A stretch of 8,876 nucleotides of DNA from an uncultured Verrucomicrobiales bacterium (lineage in GTDB: Bacteria; Verrucomicrobiota; Verrucomicrobiia; Verrucomicrobiales; Akkermansiaceae). Below are positions 1 to 6,525 of the stretch, piece by piece; the first letter of the stretch is position 1; every line of letters starts with the position of its first letter. The notes beneath the pieces were generated by a model. It worked only from the letters and a program-made list of their open reading frames with translations. It was not told the origin of the DNA and ran no database searches. The stretch covers positions 1 through 8,876 of the forward strand of contig CALLBE010000022.1 in assembly GCA_938001985.1 (NCBI GenBank). The letters are read 5' to 3'. The position numbers were made by a program, and so were the translations under genes.

Positions 1-12
1 TAAGATATTAAG

Positions 13-222
13 TTGAATATTATGTATTTTGACGCGTCAGGTAAACTTATTGATGTGTCTTCAAGTTTTTCTAGAGTTCAAGGGGTTTTGAAACCAAATG
101 AAGAATTAGGTTTTAAGGTAAGACGCTCGCTAGGGGATTATAGAGCAAAAGCAGAGGAGCTTGATGCGGCAAGATCTTCAAGTGTTAAAGCTTCAATCTC
201 TAGCTTCACTATTATTAAATAA
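13..222 (+). CDS. FxLYD-like domain fragment, possible gene remnant
   Basis: Short ORF of 69 codons from a TTG at 13, or 66 from the ATG at 22. No ribosome binding site precedes either start. The product begins directly in what looks like a beta strand (NIMYFDASGKLIDVSSSF) and continues with LKPNEELGFKV, a pattern like the second half of FxLYD-type extracellular domains (a 'yD..Gk.i' strand, then 'LkpgE...F'). The first half of such a domain is missing. A TAA lies in frame at 1-3, and the four codons after it (D-I-K-L) would continue the strand pattern upstream, which suggests a nonsense mutation or frameshift in a longer gene beginning outside the window. It is convergent with the methyltransferase gene ending at 322. 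A genuine small protein, or a chance ORF, cannot be excluded. The family assignment rests on pattern recognition only. Confidence 0.4.
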   Translation: MNIMYFDASGKLIDVSSSFSRVQGVLKPNEELGFKVRRSLGDYRAKAEELDAARSSSVKASISSFTIIK

Positions 223-242
223 ACCTAGGTTTTATAGGTTTG
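220..242. terminator. AT-rich hairpin between convergent genes
   Basis: AAACCTA (221-227) and TAGGTTT (235-241) form a perfect 7-bp inverted repeat around a 7-nt loop, extended by one wobble pair at 220/242. It sits directly on the stop codon of the left ORF, between two convergent genes. There is no good T-tract on the plus side. On the minus strand the stem is followed by a T/A-rich stretch, so weak termination of the long minus-strand cluster is the likelier role. The rest of the gap (243-321) shows nothing recognisable. Confidence 0.3.
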
Positions 243-321
243 AACTAGATTTGAGTTAGGCTTCAATAAGTCAATCGTATCTCCCTTTAAATTTCAGAAT
301 AATCCTACTCTCTTTCTCTAC

Positions 322-888
322 TTAACTTACTTTCTCCACCAAAATCAAATAAGGCGGGGTGTTGGGAGCATTGAGGTATTGGTAGGTGAGGACTCTGTAG
401 TTTTTTCGAGAGAGCGTTTTTAAATGAGTCTCAATCAAGGTGCACTCTTCTGAGCCACCTTCGTGACCTAAGTAACCCATGATACTGATGACTCCGCCCA
501 CGGCGAGATGTTGACAGGCCTTTTGTATCGCAAGGAGAGACGTGTGAGGCTGAGTGATGACGGTTTTATCAAACTTAGGAAGGTAGCCTAAATTAAACAT
601 GATCACGGTGGGGGGAGAGAGTTCCGTGTAGTCAATCTCCGAGTGGCATTGCTGGATCAGGTTAATCGTGGAGGTGGATGATATTGCCTCCAACCTTTCT
701 CGAGTTGCTGAGATGGCTTCGGCTTGAAGATCAACACCGGTGAGTGTACCTCCACCAACGGATTCGAGACTTTCTAGAAGGAATAAAGTGTCATGACCAT
801 TTCCCACAGTGGCGTCGACGACATGACTCCCTTGAGTGATGAAAGGTGTGATTAGCTGTTTGGTAAGGTCAAGCGGTTTAGGAAGCAT
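322..888 (-). CDS. mnmM: MnmM/YtqB-like SAM-dependent tRNA (mnm5s2U34) methyltransferase
   Basis: Class I methyltransferase of 188 residues, about the full length of the YtqB family (Pfam rRNA_methylase, PF06962). The SAM-binding motif I is VDATVGNGHDTLFL (24-37), followed by the acidic GVDLQ strand end (51-55). The family signature MFNLGYLPKFDK (97-108) and the C-terminal NTPPYLILVEK (176-186) are characteristic. Bacillus subtilis YtqB was renamed MnmM because it methylates 5-aminomethyl-2-thiouridine at tRNA wobble position 34. Older annotations call the family a putative rRNA methylase. The same reaction here is an inference from homology. The ATG at 886-888 overlaps the end of the Nudix gene by 11 bp, which implies translational coupling, and there is no Shine-Dalgarno motif. 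This is the last gene of the minus-strand cluster. Confidence 0.85.
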   Translation of the reverse strand: MLPKPLDLTKQLITPFITQGSHVVDATVGNGHDTLFLLESLESVGGGTLTGVDLQAEAISATRERLEAISSTSTINLIQQCHSEIDYTELSPPTVIMFNLGYLPKFDKTVITQPHTSLLAIQKACQHLAVGGVISIMGYLGHEGGSEECTLIETHLKTLSRKNYRVLTYQYLNAPNTPPYLILVEKVS

Positions 889-1384
889 TGCTGGCTGTCT
901 CTAGGGTGGCGGAAATCACTTGGTCACCTTCAAACGCATAGTAACCTTTAAAATATTCTTGAGAGAGGAGAAGGGGAAACCATTCCTTATCGTCTTCCCA
1001 CATTTCATCATAAGGAATCTCATTGATATGACACCAGAAGGGCGCGGCCTCATCGGTCTCAATGGGTGTGCCTGTCCAATTCCTTGTGGTGTAAACGAGA
1101 CATGACATGTCAGCAGAGTCTGACATTTTAAAGTGTAATTCACCCGCTTGTTTGAGTTCAGAGACCTTCAATCCAACTTCCTCGAATGTTTCTCTAATAG
1201 CAGCCTCTTCAAACGATTCATTTAACTCCAGCTTTCCTCCTGGACCGTTGATTTTGCCTTCGCCCAAGCCTCTTTTTTTACGAATAAGAAGCACGTTTTC
1301 GCCTTCAAATATAAAACATAAGGTTGCTTTTTTTTCAGGCACCCAGTTAGACCAGTCCATAGGTTTGGTTGAGGTTAACGCCAT
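878..1384 (-). CDS. MTH1-like Nudix hydrolase (oxidised purine nucleotide clean-up)
   Basis: Nudix hydrolase of 168 residues with a complete Nudix box at 50-72 (G-x5-E-x7-RE-x2-EE-x-G-L: G50, E56, R64-E65, E68-E69, G71), which binds the catalytic magnesium. The similarity to MTH1/NUDT1 goes well beyond the box: INGPGGKL (45-52) matches the MTH1 'WNGFGGKV' region with its base-contacting Asn, and GTPIETDE (105-112), MWEDDKEWFPLLL (128-140) and FKGYYAFEGD (145-154) follow the MTH1 C-terminal half closely. The purine-pocket Trp-x-Asp-Asp is kept as W129, D131, D132. The likely role is hydrolysis of 8-oxo-dGTP or 2-hydroxy-dATP type nucleotides in the cytoplasm; the exact substrate is inferred. 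It overlaps the acyltransferase gene by 10 bp and the methyltransferase gene by 11 bp. The first ATG is used; Met9 (MDWSNW) is a possible alternative start. Confidence 0.88.
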   Translation of the reverse strand: MALTSTKPMDWSNWVPEKKATLCFIFEGENVLLIRKKRGLGEGKINGPGGKLELNESFEEAAIRETFEEVGLKVSELKQAGELHFKMSDSADMSCLVYTTRNWTGTPIETDEAAPFWCHINEIPYDEMWEDDKEWFPLLLSQEYFKGYYAFEGDQVISATLETASNAS

Positions 1385-2244
1385 AATCGGTGAAGGAAGA
1401 AGACTTCAAGAGGGGAGTAGTTGTAACACCATTCGATGGCGTCACCCACATCCAAGGTAGAGGCATCTGCTTTGGTTTTGAACTCCAAGTGCCATTTCCC
1501 GGGGGTGATCATTTTTAAAGAAAGGTAATAGACTTTAACGGGGGTGTCGCTTTTTGAGTCATTGAGTTTCTCAAGAATCATATTGGGCATTCTTGACACC
1601 TTAGTCGGGTGGCCGAAAGGCGCCGTTGTGATGTTAGCCTTGGCTTTATACTGATCAATCAATAGGCCTAATAAGCCTTTGTTCTTTAGGATTCGCATGG
1701 CTTGAATTAAACCTTTACGGTTTGAAAACAGCTGCATGCCGTCTTTTTCTCTTCGGCGCTTAACCAGCGTATCCAAGTAAGGGTTATCAAGAGTGCGGTA
1801 GAGGGCACCAGCAAGAGGTGTCAGTTGCGGTAGCATTCTGGCTAAAAGCTCCCAGTTACTAACATGACCGAGTAGGACGAGGCGAGGGTGTTCTGCCGCG
1901 ACGACTTCTTTGTAGGCATCATTTTCAACCCAAGTCGCATACTGAGAGAGTTGCTCTCCTGGAATGGATCCAAATCGAACTGAGGTGAGTAAGTTGCCTG
2001 CAATATTTTTGAACAAACGCTTAACGGACTCTTGGTTGGCTAAGCTTGGGAATGATTTTTTTAGATTCTCGAGTACAAGCGCTCTTTTCTTATTAAAAAG
2101 GCCGTAAGCAAGCCCTCCCAGCCCTTGCCCCATGACAAAGACCCAGGAAACAGGGAATAGCTTTAAGAAAAACTCAAAAGCTCGATAGATGAGGTATTGC
2201 AGGTAGGCAATGACTCTATCTTGCTTGGTTTTTACTTTAGCCAT
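1375..2244 (-). CDS. LpxL/HtrB-family lysophospholipid/lipid A acyltransferase
   Basis: Protein of 289 residues, close to the 290-310 typical of the LpxL/LpxM (HtrB/MsbB) family, which transfers fatty acyl chains from acyl-ACP to a Kdo2-lipid A precursor or a related lipid at the inner membrane. The catalytic H-x4-E motif is GHVSNWE (126-132; H127, E132). A basic hydrophobic N-terminus (residues 10-50) can anchor it to the membrane. LLIDQYKAKANITTAPFG (194-211) corresponds to the family 'D....FFG' block, and the C-terminus ends in LHRLWR, like the usual 'W.HRRW' ending. The segment after the FG block (PTKVSRMPNM) differs from the common proteobacterial sequence, so the acceptor and acyl chain cannot be predicted. 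It lies 23 bp after purF and overlaps the Nudix gene by 10 bp. The A/T-rich leader has no Shine-Dalgarno motif. Confidence 0.88.
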   Translation of the reverse strand: MAKVKTKQDRVIAYLQYLIYRAFEFFLKLFPVSWVFVMGQGLGGLAYGLFNKKRALVLENLKKSFPSLANQESVKRLFKNIAGNLLTSVRFGSIPGEQLSQYATWVENDAYKEVVAAEHPRLVLLGHVSNWELLARMLPQLTPLAGALYRTLDNPYLDTLVKRRREKDGMQLFSNRKGLIQAMRILKNKGLLGLLIDQYKAKANITTAPFGHPTKVSRMPNMILEKLNDSKSDTPVKVYYLSLKMITPGKWHLEFKTKADASTLDVGDAIEWCYNYSPLEVFFLHRLWR

Positions 2245-2267
2245 TTTTTAGTGGTTAAAAAGAGACT

Positions 2268-4262
2268 TTAACAATCGCAAGTTTCGGCCAAAGGAAGGCT
2301 TTTCTGAGCGCGCTTAGGATTGGTGAACCAATCAATATAGCACTGATTCGCAAAGAAGTTACCCGCATTGGTTGGGTAATTACCCGTGAAGTACCAATCG
2401 CCAAAGAGCTTTTTATCACGAGAATTTCCTGTTAAACAATCGTGGAAATCATCGGTGTCTAAGTAGATTACTTCGATTTCACCTTCCCAAGCAATGTTAT
2501 CAGGTCTCGAAAGCTCTGCGATTTTTTTAGATAAAAGCGCGGAGTTTTCACCCTCAAAGTTTTGGTAAATCTGTCTGACTTGGTTTTGAATCAATTCACC
2601 TTTTGGCTTTTGATTCTCAGCAATACAGTCGTTGTAGATTTTTTCTAAAAGCTCATCACTGGCGAGTCTGTGGGCGGCTCGGAACGCAATTAACGTATCC
2701 AAACTTACCATATCAATCCCGTAGCAATCAGGGTAGCGGATTTGAGGCGCGGTTGAACATACAATCAATTTAGTCGGTTCTGTTCTTGCTAAGATCCTTA
2801 CGATGGAGTTGTTCAGGGTATTGCCGCGAACGATAGAGTCATCGATGACAACTAAGGCGTCTTGATTGCGTTTGATGACATCGTAGGAGATGTCATAGAC
2901 CATGTTGGTCATCTGAACGCGGTTGTTTTTAGCCGCGATGAAGGTACGCATTTTTTCATCTTTTAAGGCGATTTTTTCAACACGTGGCCAATTGTCCATG
3001 ATCATGCTGTCGAGTTCCTCTTCAGAAACCTCACCTTTTTGGATGTAATTCTTGATATCCTCTCTCACCTTGCGGCGGCGGATTTTTCTAAGGCCCTCCA
3101 TGAGCCCGTAATAGCCCATTTCTGCGGTGTTTGGGATGAAAGAAAAGACGGTGTTGTTGAAGTCGCCGCCAATGGATTCATGAACTTTAGCCGCTAGAGC
3201 CTCGCCCATGTTTTTTCTTTCACGGTAGATCTCAGGATCATTGCCGCGTGAAAAGTAGACACGTTCAAACGAGCATCGTTGAAGCGGTAGGGGCTCTTTT
3301 AGCGTTACCACCGTTCTCGAAACCATGCGCGCGTCGTCATGGTTTTTTAAGATATGAAGTTGGCCGGGAAGGACTTCTTCGATTTCTGTTTGCTCCACTT
3401 CAAAAGCGGTCATCAGCGTGACTCGTTCCGATGAATAAGCATAAAGCTCATCACTTTCGTAACAGTAGCAAGGTCTGATGCCTCTAGGATCTCTGAAAAT
3501 AAACATGTCCCCATTACCGAGAACACCACTGATTACATAGCCGCCATCCCAGTTGCGAGTGGCTTTTCTCAGAGCAGACTCAATGTCGATTTTCTCTGAA
3601 ACCAAGTCTCTGATTTCGTCTCCAGAAAGGTTTTCCGCATCGATAGAACGGACAATGTCTTCTAAAGCGCGGTCAATGTGGTAGGCAACTGACTCGATAA
3701 CGGTTTGAGTATCAGTTCCTTTGACAGGGCTCTGGCCTCTGTTGGCCAACTCTTCGTTGAGTTGTTCCGCATTGGCGATGTTAAAGTTTCCCGCCAAAAG
3801 CATGGACGCGACTGCCCAGGTGCTTCTGCGTGAATAAGGGTGGCATTCGGTTAATTTAGCTACTTCGCCAGAAGTGGTATAACGAAGGTGCCCCATGATG
3901 ATTTCACCAGCCGAGTCAAAACGCTTTTTAAGTTCACCCGCGGGTATAGAAGTTGGCGCCGCCAAACCGAGTGATTCTTGCTCCTTTACATAGGTCTCTT
4001 GGAGATCTTTGTATTGGTTCTCAATACGGTCAAACAGCGTGCCTAGAGGGTCTTTCTTCGTTGCTTCGCGATCGCGAAACATATAAGCCTCGCCTTGCGG
4101 TAAGTTGGTTTTAACCGCACCGAAACCTACACCACATTGGCCACGGTTCCTCAATTTGCTCATTAAGAGCTTGAGCTTGGAAAAGTGCCATAACGGATCA
4201 CCTTTCTCTTTTTCAAAATACTCAAGAGTCTTTTTGAGTCGAATAACAGCGATACCGCACAT
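2268..4262 (-). CDS. purF: Amidophosphoribosyltransferase, long form (PurF)
   Basis: First committed step of purine synthesis: PRPP plus glutamine gives 5-phosphoribosylamine. The N-terminus MCGIAV supplies Cys2 as the Ntn nucleophile once Met is removed, with no propeptide. Glutaminase-domain motifs are RNRGQCGVGFG (38-48), GHLRYTTSG (124-132), AGNFN (157-161) and RDPRGIRPCYC (257-267). The phosphoribosyltransferase half has CSFERVYFSRG (330-340), SFIPNTAEMGYYGLMEG (374-390), RTFIAAKNNR (439-448) and the PRPP loop VVIDDSIVRGNTLNNSI (471-487). At 664 residues it is much longer than the roughly 500 of E. coli PurF. Extra sequence lies before GHLRYTT, in a charged insert (about 391-438), and towards the C-terminus. 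The overall pattern matches the Bacteroidota-type long PurF. At FTGNYPT (625-631), where iron-sulfur PurFs have cluster cysteines, the preceding residues are GDWY. It lies 21 bp after purM. Confidence 0.95.
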   Translation of the reverse strand: MCGIAVIRLKKTLEYFEKEKGDPLWHFSKLKLLMSKLRNRGQCGVGFGAVKTNLPQGEAYMFRDREATKKDPLGTLFDRIENQYKDLQETYVKEQESLGLAAPTSIPAGELKKRFDSAGEIIMGHLRYTTSGEVAKLTECHPYSRRSTWAVASMLLAGNFNIANAEQLNEELANRGQSPVKGTDTQTVIESVAYHIDRALEDIVRSIDAENLSGDEIRDLVSEKIDIESALRKATRNWDGGYVISGVLGNGDMFIFRDPRGIRPCYCYESDELYAYSSERVTLMTAFEVEQTEIEEVLPGQLHILKNHDDARMVSRTVVTLKEPLPLQRCSFERVYFSRGNDPEIYRERKNMGEALAAKVHESIGGDFNNTVFSFIPNTAEMGYYGLMEGLRKIRRRKVREDIKNYIQKGEVSEEELDSMIMDNWPRVEKIALKDEKMRTFIAAKNNRVQMTNMVYDISYDVIKRNQDALVVIDDSIVRGNTLNNSIVRILARTEPTKLIVCSTAPQIRYPDCYGIDMVSLDTLIAFRAAHRLASDELLEKIYNDCIAENQKPKGELIQNQVRQIYQNFEGENSALLSKKIAELSRPDNIAWEGEIEVIYLDTDDFHDCLTGNSRDKKLFGDWYFTGNYPTNAGNFFANQCYIDWFTNPKRAQKSLPLAETCDC

Positions 4263-4283
4263 GGTATGAGAATAGAGTAGGGT

Positions 4284-5276
4284 TTATGCTTTGATCGAGA
4301 CTTCAACCCCTTCGAGTTGTCTAACTTCACCAATCACGGTGCCGCCGTTGCCACAATTTAGAATTTTATCAACCTCTTCAGGTTTAACAATGCTGACCCA
4401 ACCAAATCCCATGTTGAACGTATGGAATCTGTTTTCAGAATCAACGAATTCGAAAAGTTTGCTTAAGCCTGTGTGAGTTGGTTCTGGGATCTCAATGTTA
4501 GCGCCCATTCCTTGGAATAATCTCTCTAAGTTCTCTGGGAGGCCGCCACCTGTGATATGAGCCATTGCTTTTGGCTTCACACCCGCTTTTCTCGTGTCGT
4601 TCACAACGTCATGATAAAGTCGAGTTGGCTTTAATAGTGCCTGCATTTCCTCTTCGGTGAAAAGGTCTGGTTTTTCTTCAAGTACACGACGTACAAGGCT
4701 CCAACCATTTGCGTGAATACCGTCAGAAGGGTAGCCAACTAAGACGTCGCCGACTTCGATTGTAGAAGGGTCGATGAGGTCGTTTTTTTCAGAACAGCCC
4801 ATGCAGAATCCTGCGAGTTCGATAGTGCCTTCTGGAACGATGCCTGGCATTTCAGCGGTTTCACCTCCAGCCAAGATACAGTTACAGGCCTCTAAATAAT
4901 CAGCCATGCCTGCGATGAGGCGAGTGATGGCCTCTTTATCTAATTTTGGAACACCGATGTAGTCTAAGAAAAGAAGAGGGTCGCCTCCGGTGGTTAAGAT
5001 GTCGTTGACGCTCATCGCCACGAGATCTTTTCCTGCGATTTCATAGAGTCCTCGCTCGAGCAAGAGTTCTATTTTTGTGCCCACACCATCACATCCAGTG
5101 ACGATGACTGGCTCATTCCAGTCGCTTAGATCATAAGCGGCAGCGAATAGACCAAAAGCACCGAAAAGATTGCGTTTGTTTTGAGTGCGTTTTACATGGC
5201 TGCTGATGTCGCCAACTAAAGCAGCGGCTTCTTTGGTATCAACACCTGATTGTTTATAGGTTAGCTTGCCTGACAT
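4284..5276 (-). CDS. purM: Phosphoribosylformylglycinamidine cyclo-ligase (AIR synthetase)
   Basis: Fifth step of purine synthesis: ATP-dependent closure of FGAM to aminoimidazole ribonucleotide, in the cytoplasm. At 330 residues it is close to the usual 340-350. Family signatures in order are YKQSGVD (7-13), VTGCDGVGTK (59-68), SVNDILTTGGDPLLFLDY (89-106), AGGETAEMPG (136-145), GYPSDGIHANGWSLVR (181-196), HITGGGLPENL (240-250) and FNMGFG (287-292), so all ATP and FGAM binding segments are present and the enzyme should be active. The ATG at 5274-5276 gives the standard N-terminus. The 66-bp gap upstream is the largest inside the cluster. It contains only weak promoter-like matches (TTGCTC, 16 nt, TACAAA on the minus strand), so an internal promoter is possible but not shown. 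purF follows after 21 bp. Confidence 0.96.
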   Translation of the reverse strand: MSGKLTYKQSGVDTKEAAALVGDISSHVKRTQNKRNLFGAFGLFAAAYDLSDWNEPVIVTGCDGVGTKIELLLERGLYEIAGKDLVAMSVNDILTTGGDPLLFLDYIGVPKLDKEAITRLIAGMADYLEACNCILAGGETAEMPGIVPEGTIELAGFCMGCSEKNDLIDPSTIEVGDVLVGYPSDGIHANGWSLVRRVLEEKPDLFTEEEMQALLKPTRLYHDVVNDTRKAGVKPKAMAHITGGGLPENLERLFQGMGANIEIPEPTHTGLSKLFEFVDSENRFHTFNMGFGWVSIVKPEEVDKILNCGNGGTVIGEVRQLEGVEVSIKA

Positions 5277-5342
5277 GAACTTAGAATGTGATTGGTTTGT
5301 ATCAAATGAAAAAGGAAGAGCAAGAACGTAGATTTAAAAATA

Positions 5343-5693
5343 TTAATAAGGAATCTTTAAACGTTGTCCGACTCGAATGGATGACCCTCTGAGGGCGTTT
5401 GCTTTTTTGATTTTTTGCCAATGCACGCCATGTCTTTGTCCGATTCTCCATAAGGTGTCTCCAGATTGGACACGGTAGTAGCGGACTTTGGTTTTCTTGC
5501 GAGAAGTTGATGAAGATCTCCGATAGCGTTGAGCGCTGCTCGTTGGTTTAGAAGGGCGTTTTGCTATTTCTGGGACGCCAGGAATAGGGTCGTAAGGTTC
5601 AGACGTTTTGTGACCATAGAGATGGTTGGATGAGTTTGAGCATGAACAAGCAAGGAAGACGCTCGTCATGAATAAACCTAAACGTAAGAACAT
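5343..5693 (-). CDS. Small exported LysM-domain protein, possible lipoprotein
   Basis: Protein of 116 residues in three parts. An N-terminal hydrophobic segment (about 2-16, with R4) ends in VFLACSC, a signal sequence with a poor lipobox (Phe rather than Leu at -3 for the first Cys), so lipidation at Cys16 is plausible but uncertain. A linker follows (about 20-70) that is Ser/Pro-rich and then strongly basic. One LysM domain fills 72-115 (YYRVQSGDTLWRIGQRHGV, then IRVGQRLKIPY). LysM modules bind N-acetylglucosamine-containing glycans, above all peptidoglycan, so the protein probably sits in the periplasm against the wall. There is no catalytic domain. It starts 10 bp after the tatD-like gene and shares its direction. 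The function within this housekeeping cluster is unknown. Confidence 0.82.
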   Translation of the reverse strand: MFLRLGLFMTSVFLACSCSNSSNHLYGHKTSEPYDPIPGVPEIAKRPSKPTSSAQRYRRSSSTSRKKTKVRYYRVQSGDTLWRIGQRHGVHWQKIKKANALRGSSIRVGQRLKIPY

Positions 5694-5703
5694 GAGCTAA
5701 GTC

Positions 5704-6513
5704 TTAAGAAAAATGGAAGAAGGATTCAACCGTTTTTTCAATTTCTTCAGCGAGTTGCTCCGAGGATTCATTTCGCTGAGAAGCCAAAAACTCCAAGATG
5801 TCTCGTGTGTAGCCGGGTTCGTTTCGCTTGCCTCGATGCGGTGTCGGCGTCAGATAGGGAGCGTCGGTCTCCAGCATGAAGTGAGAGGTGGGTAGGCTTT
5901 TGGCCAAATCAATGCTGATCGGTGGTTTTTTATAAGTAACAATGCCTGTGAATGAAATGAGACCACCCAGTTCAAAAATCTTTTGAGCCTGTGATTCATC
6001 AAAAATAAAGCAATGAAATACCGCGCGAACGTGGTCCGCGTACTTGCGATAAATTGCCAAGGCGTCGTCAAATGACTGCGTGCCGGATTGATCGCGAGTG
6101 TGTAGAATGATGTTGCGCTTGTATTTGGAAGCAAACTCAAAGTGTTGTTCAAGAGAGCGAAGCTGACGTTGTCTATAAACCTCTTCATCCACACCCTCGG
6201 GAGCGGGGTGGTAGTAGTCGAGGCCGGTTTCTCCAATCGCAGCAATGTCCTCAGTATTTTCTTGGATGAGTTGTTCTATTTTTTTCAGATCCTCCTCCAG
6301 GTTTTCGGTGACATCTGTTGGGTGAATGCCTACAGCGGCGGCTAAAGAGGGATGTTGTTGCGCTAGTTTAATAGACTGCTCGCTATCTGCCACTTCCGTT
6401 CCAACGCAAACGACTCGACTGACTCCACGGTTCTGCGCATTAGCCACCAAAGAGGGGACTTCCTCGGGTGAAAATTTATAAGAAGCCAAATGGCAGTGCG
6501 TATCAGTCAGCAT
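5704..6513 (-). CDS. TatD-family metal-dependent hydrolase (putative DNase)
   Basis: TIM-barrel hydrolase of 269 residues, normal for the TatD/YcfH/YjjV family, whose characterised members act as metal-dependent 3'-5' exonucleases or deoxyribonucleases in the cytoplasm. The expected metal ligands are present: H6 and H8 in DTHCHL, E95 in IGETGLDYY, H138 in ILHTRD, H167 in VFHCF and D217 in LETDAPYL. The family signature continues as PHRGKRNEPGY (225-235). Known paralogues differ in nucleic acid preference, and the sequence does not say which activity this one has. It starts 12 bp after the glnS stop codon and ends 10 bp before the LysM gene, so all three are probably co-transcribed. The leader is A-rich and has no Shine-Dalgarno motif at the normal distance; the only G-run is about 20 bases upstream. 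Confidence 0.93.
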   Translation of the reverse strand: MLTDTHCHLASYKFSPEEVPSLVANAQNRGVSRVVCVGTEVADSEQSIKLAQQHPSLAAAVGIHPTDVTENLEEDLKKIEQLIQENTEDIAAIGETGLDYYHPAPEGVDEEVYRQRQLRSLEQHFEFASKYKRNIILHTRDQSGTQSFDDALAIYRKYADHVRAVFHCFIFDESQAQKIFELGGLISFTGIVTYKKPPISIDLAKSLPTSHFMLETDAPYLTPTPHRGKRNEPGYTRDILEFLASQRNESSEQLAEEIEKTVESFFHFS

Positions 6514-6525
6514 GAGTGTTTGTTT

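Noticed and set aside
1107..1460. Long plus-strand ORF of 117 codons
   Set aside because: It lies antisense to the Nudix and acyltransferase genes, has a low-complexity Ser/Pro-rich product and no recognisable domain; it is a shadow of the real coding strand.
5277..5342. Internal promoter before purM or purine-regulator site
   Set aside because: Only weak hexamer pairs (TTGCTC/TACAAA; TTGATA/TAAGTT) are present, and no PurR-like palindrome or purine riboswitch sequence is visible in 66 bp.
5850..6245. Minus-strand ORF of 131 codons
   Set aside because: It is an alternative frame fully inside the TatD-family gene, whose own frame has all metal ligands and family motifs.
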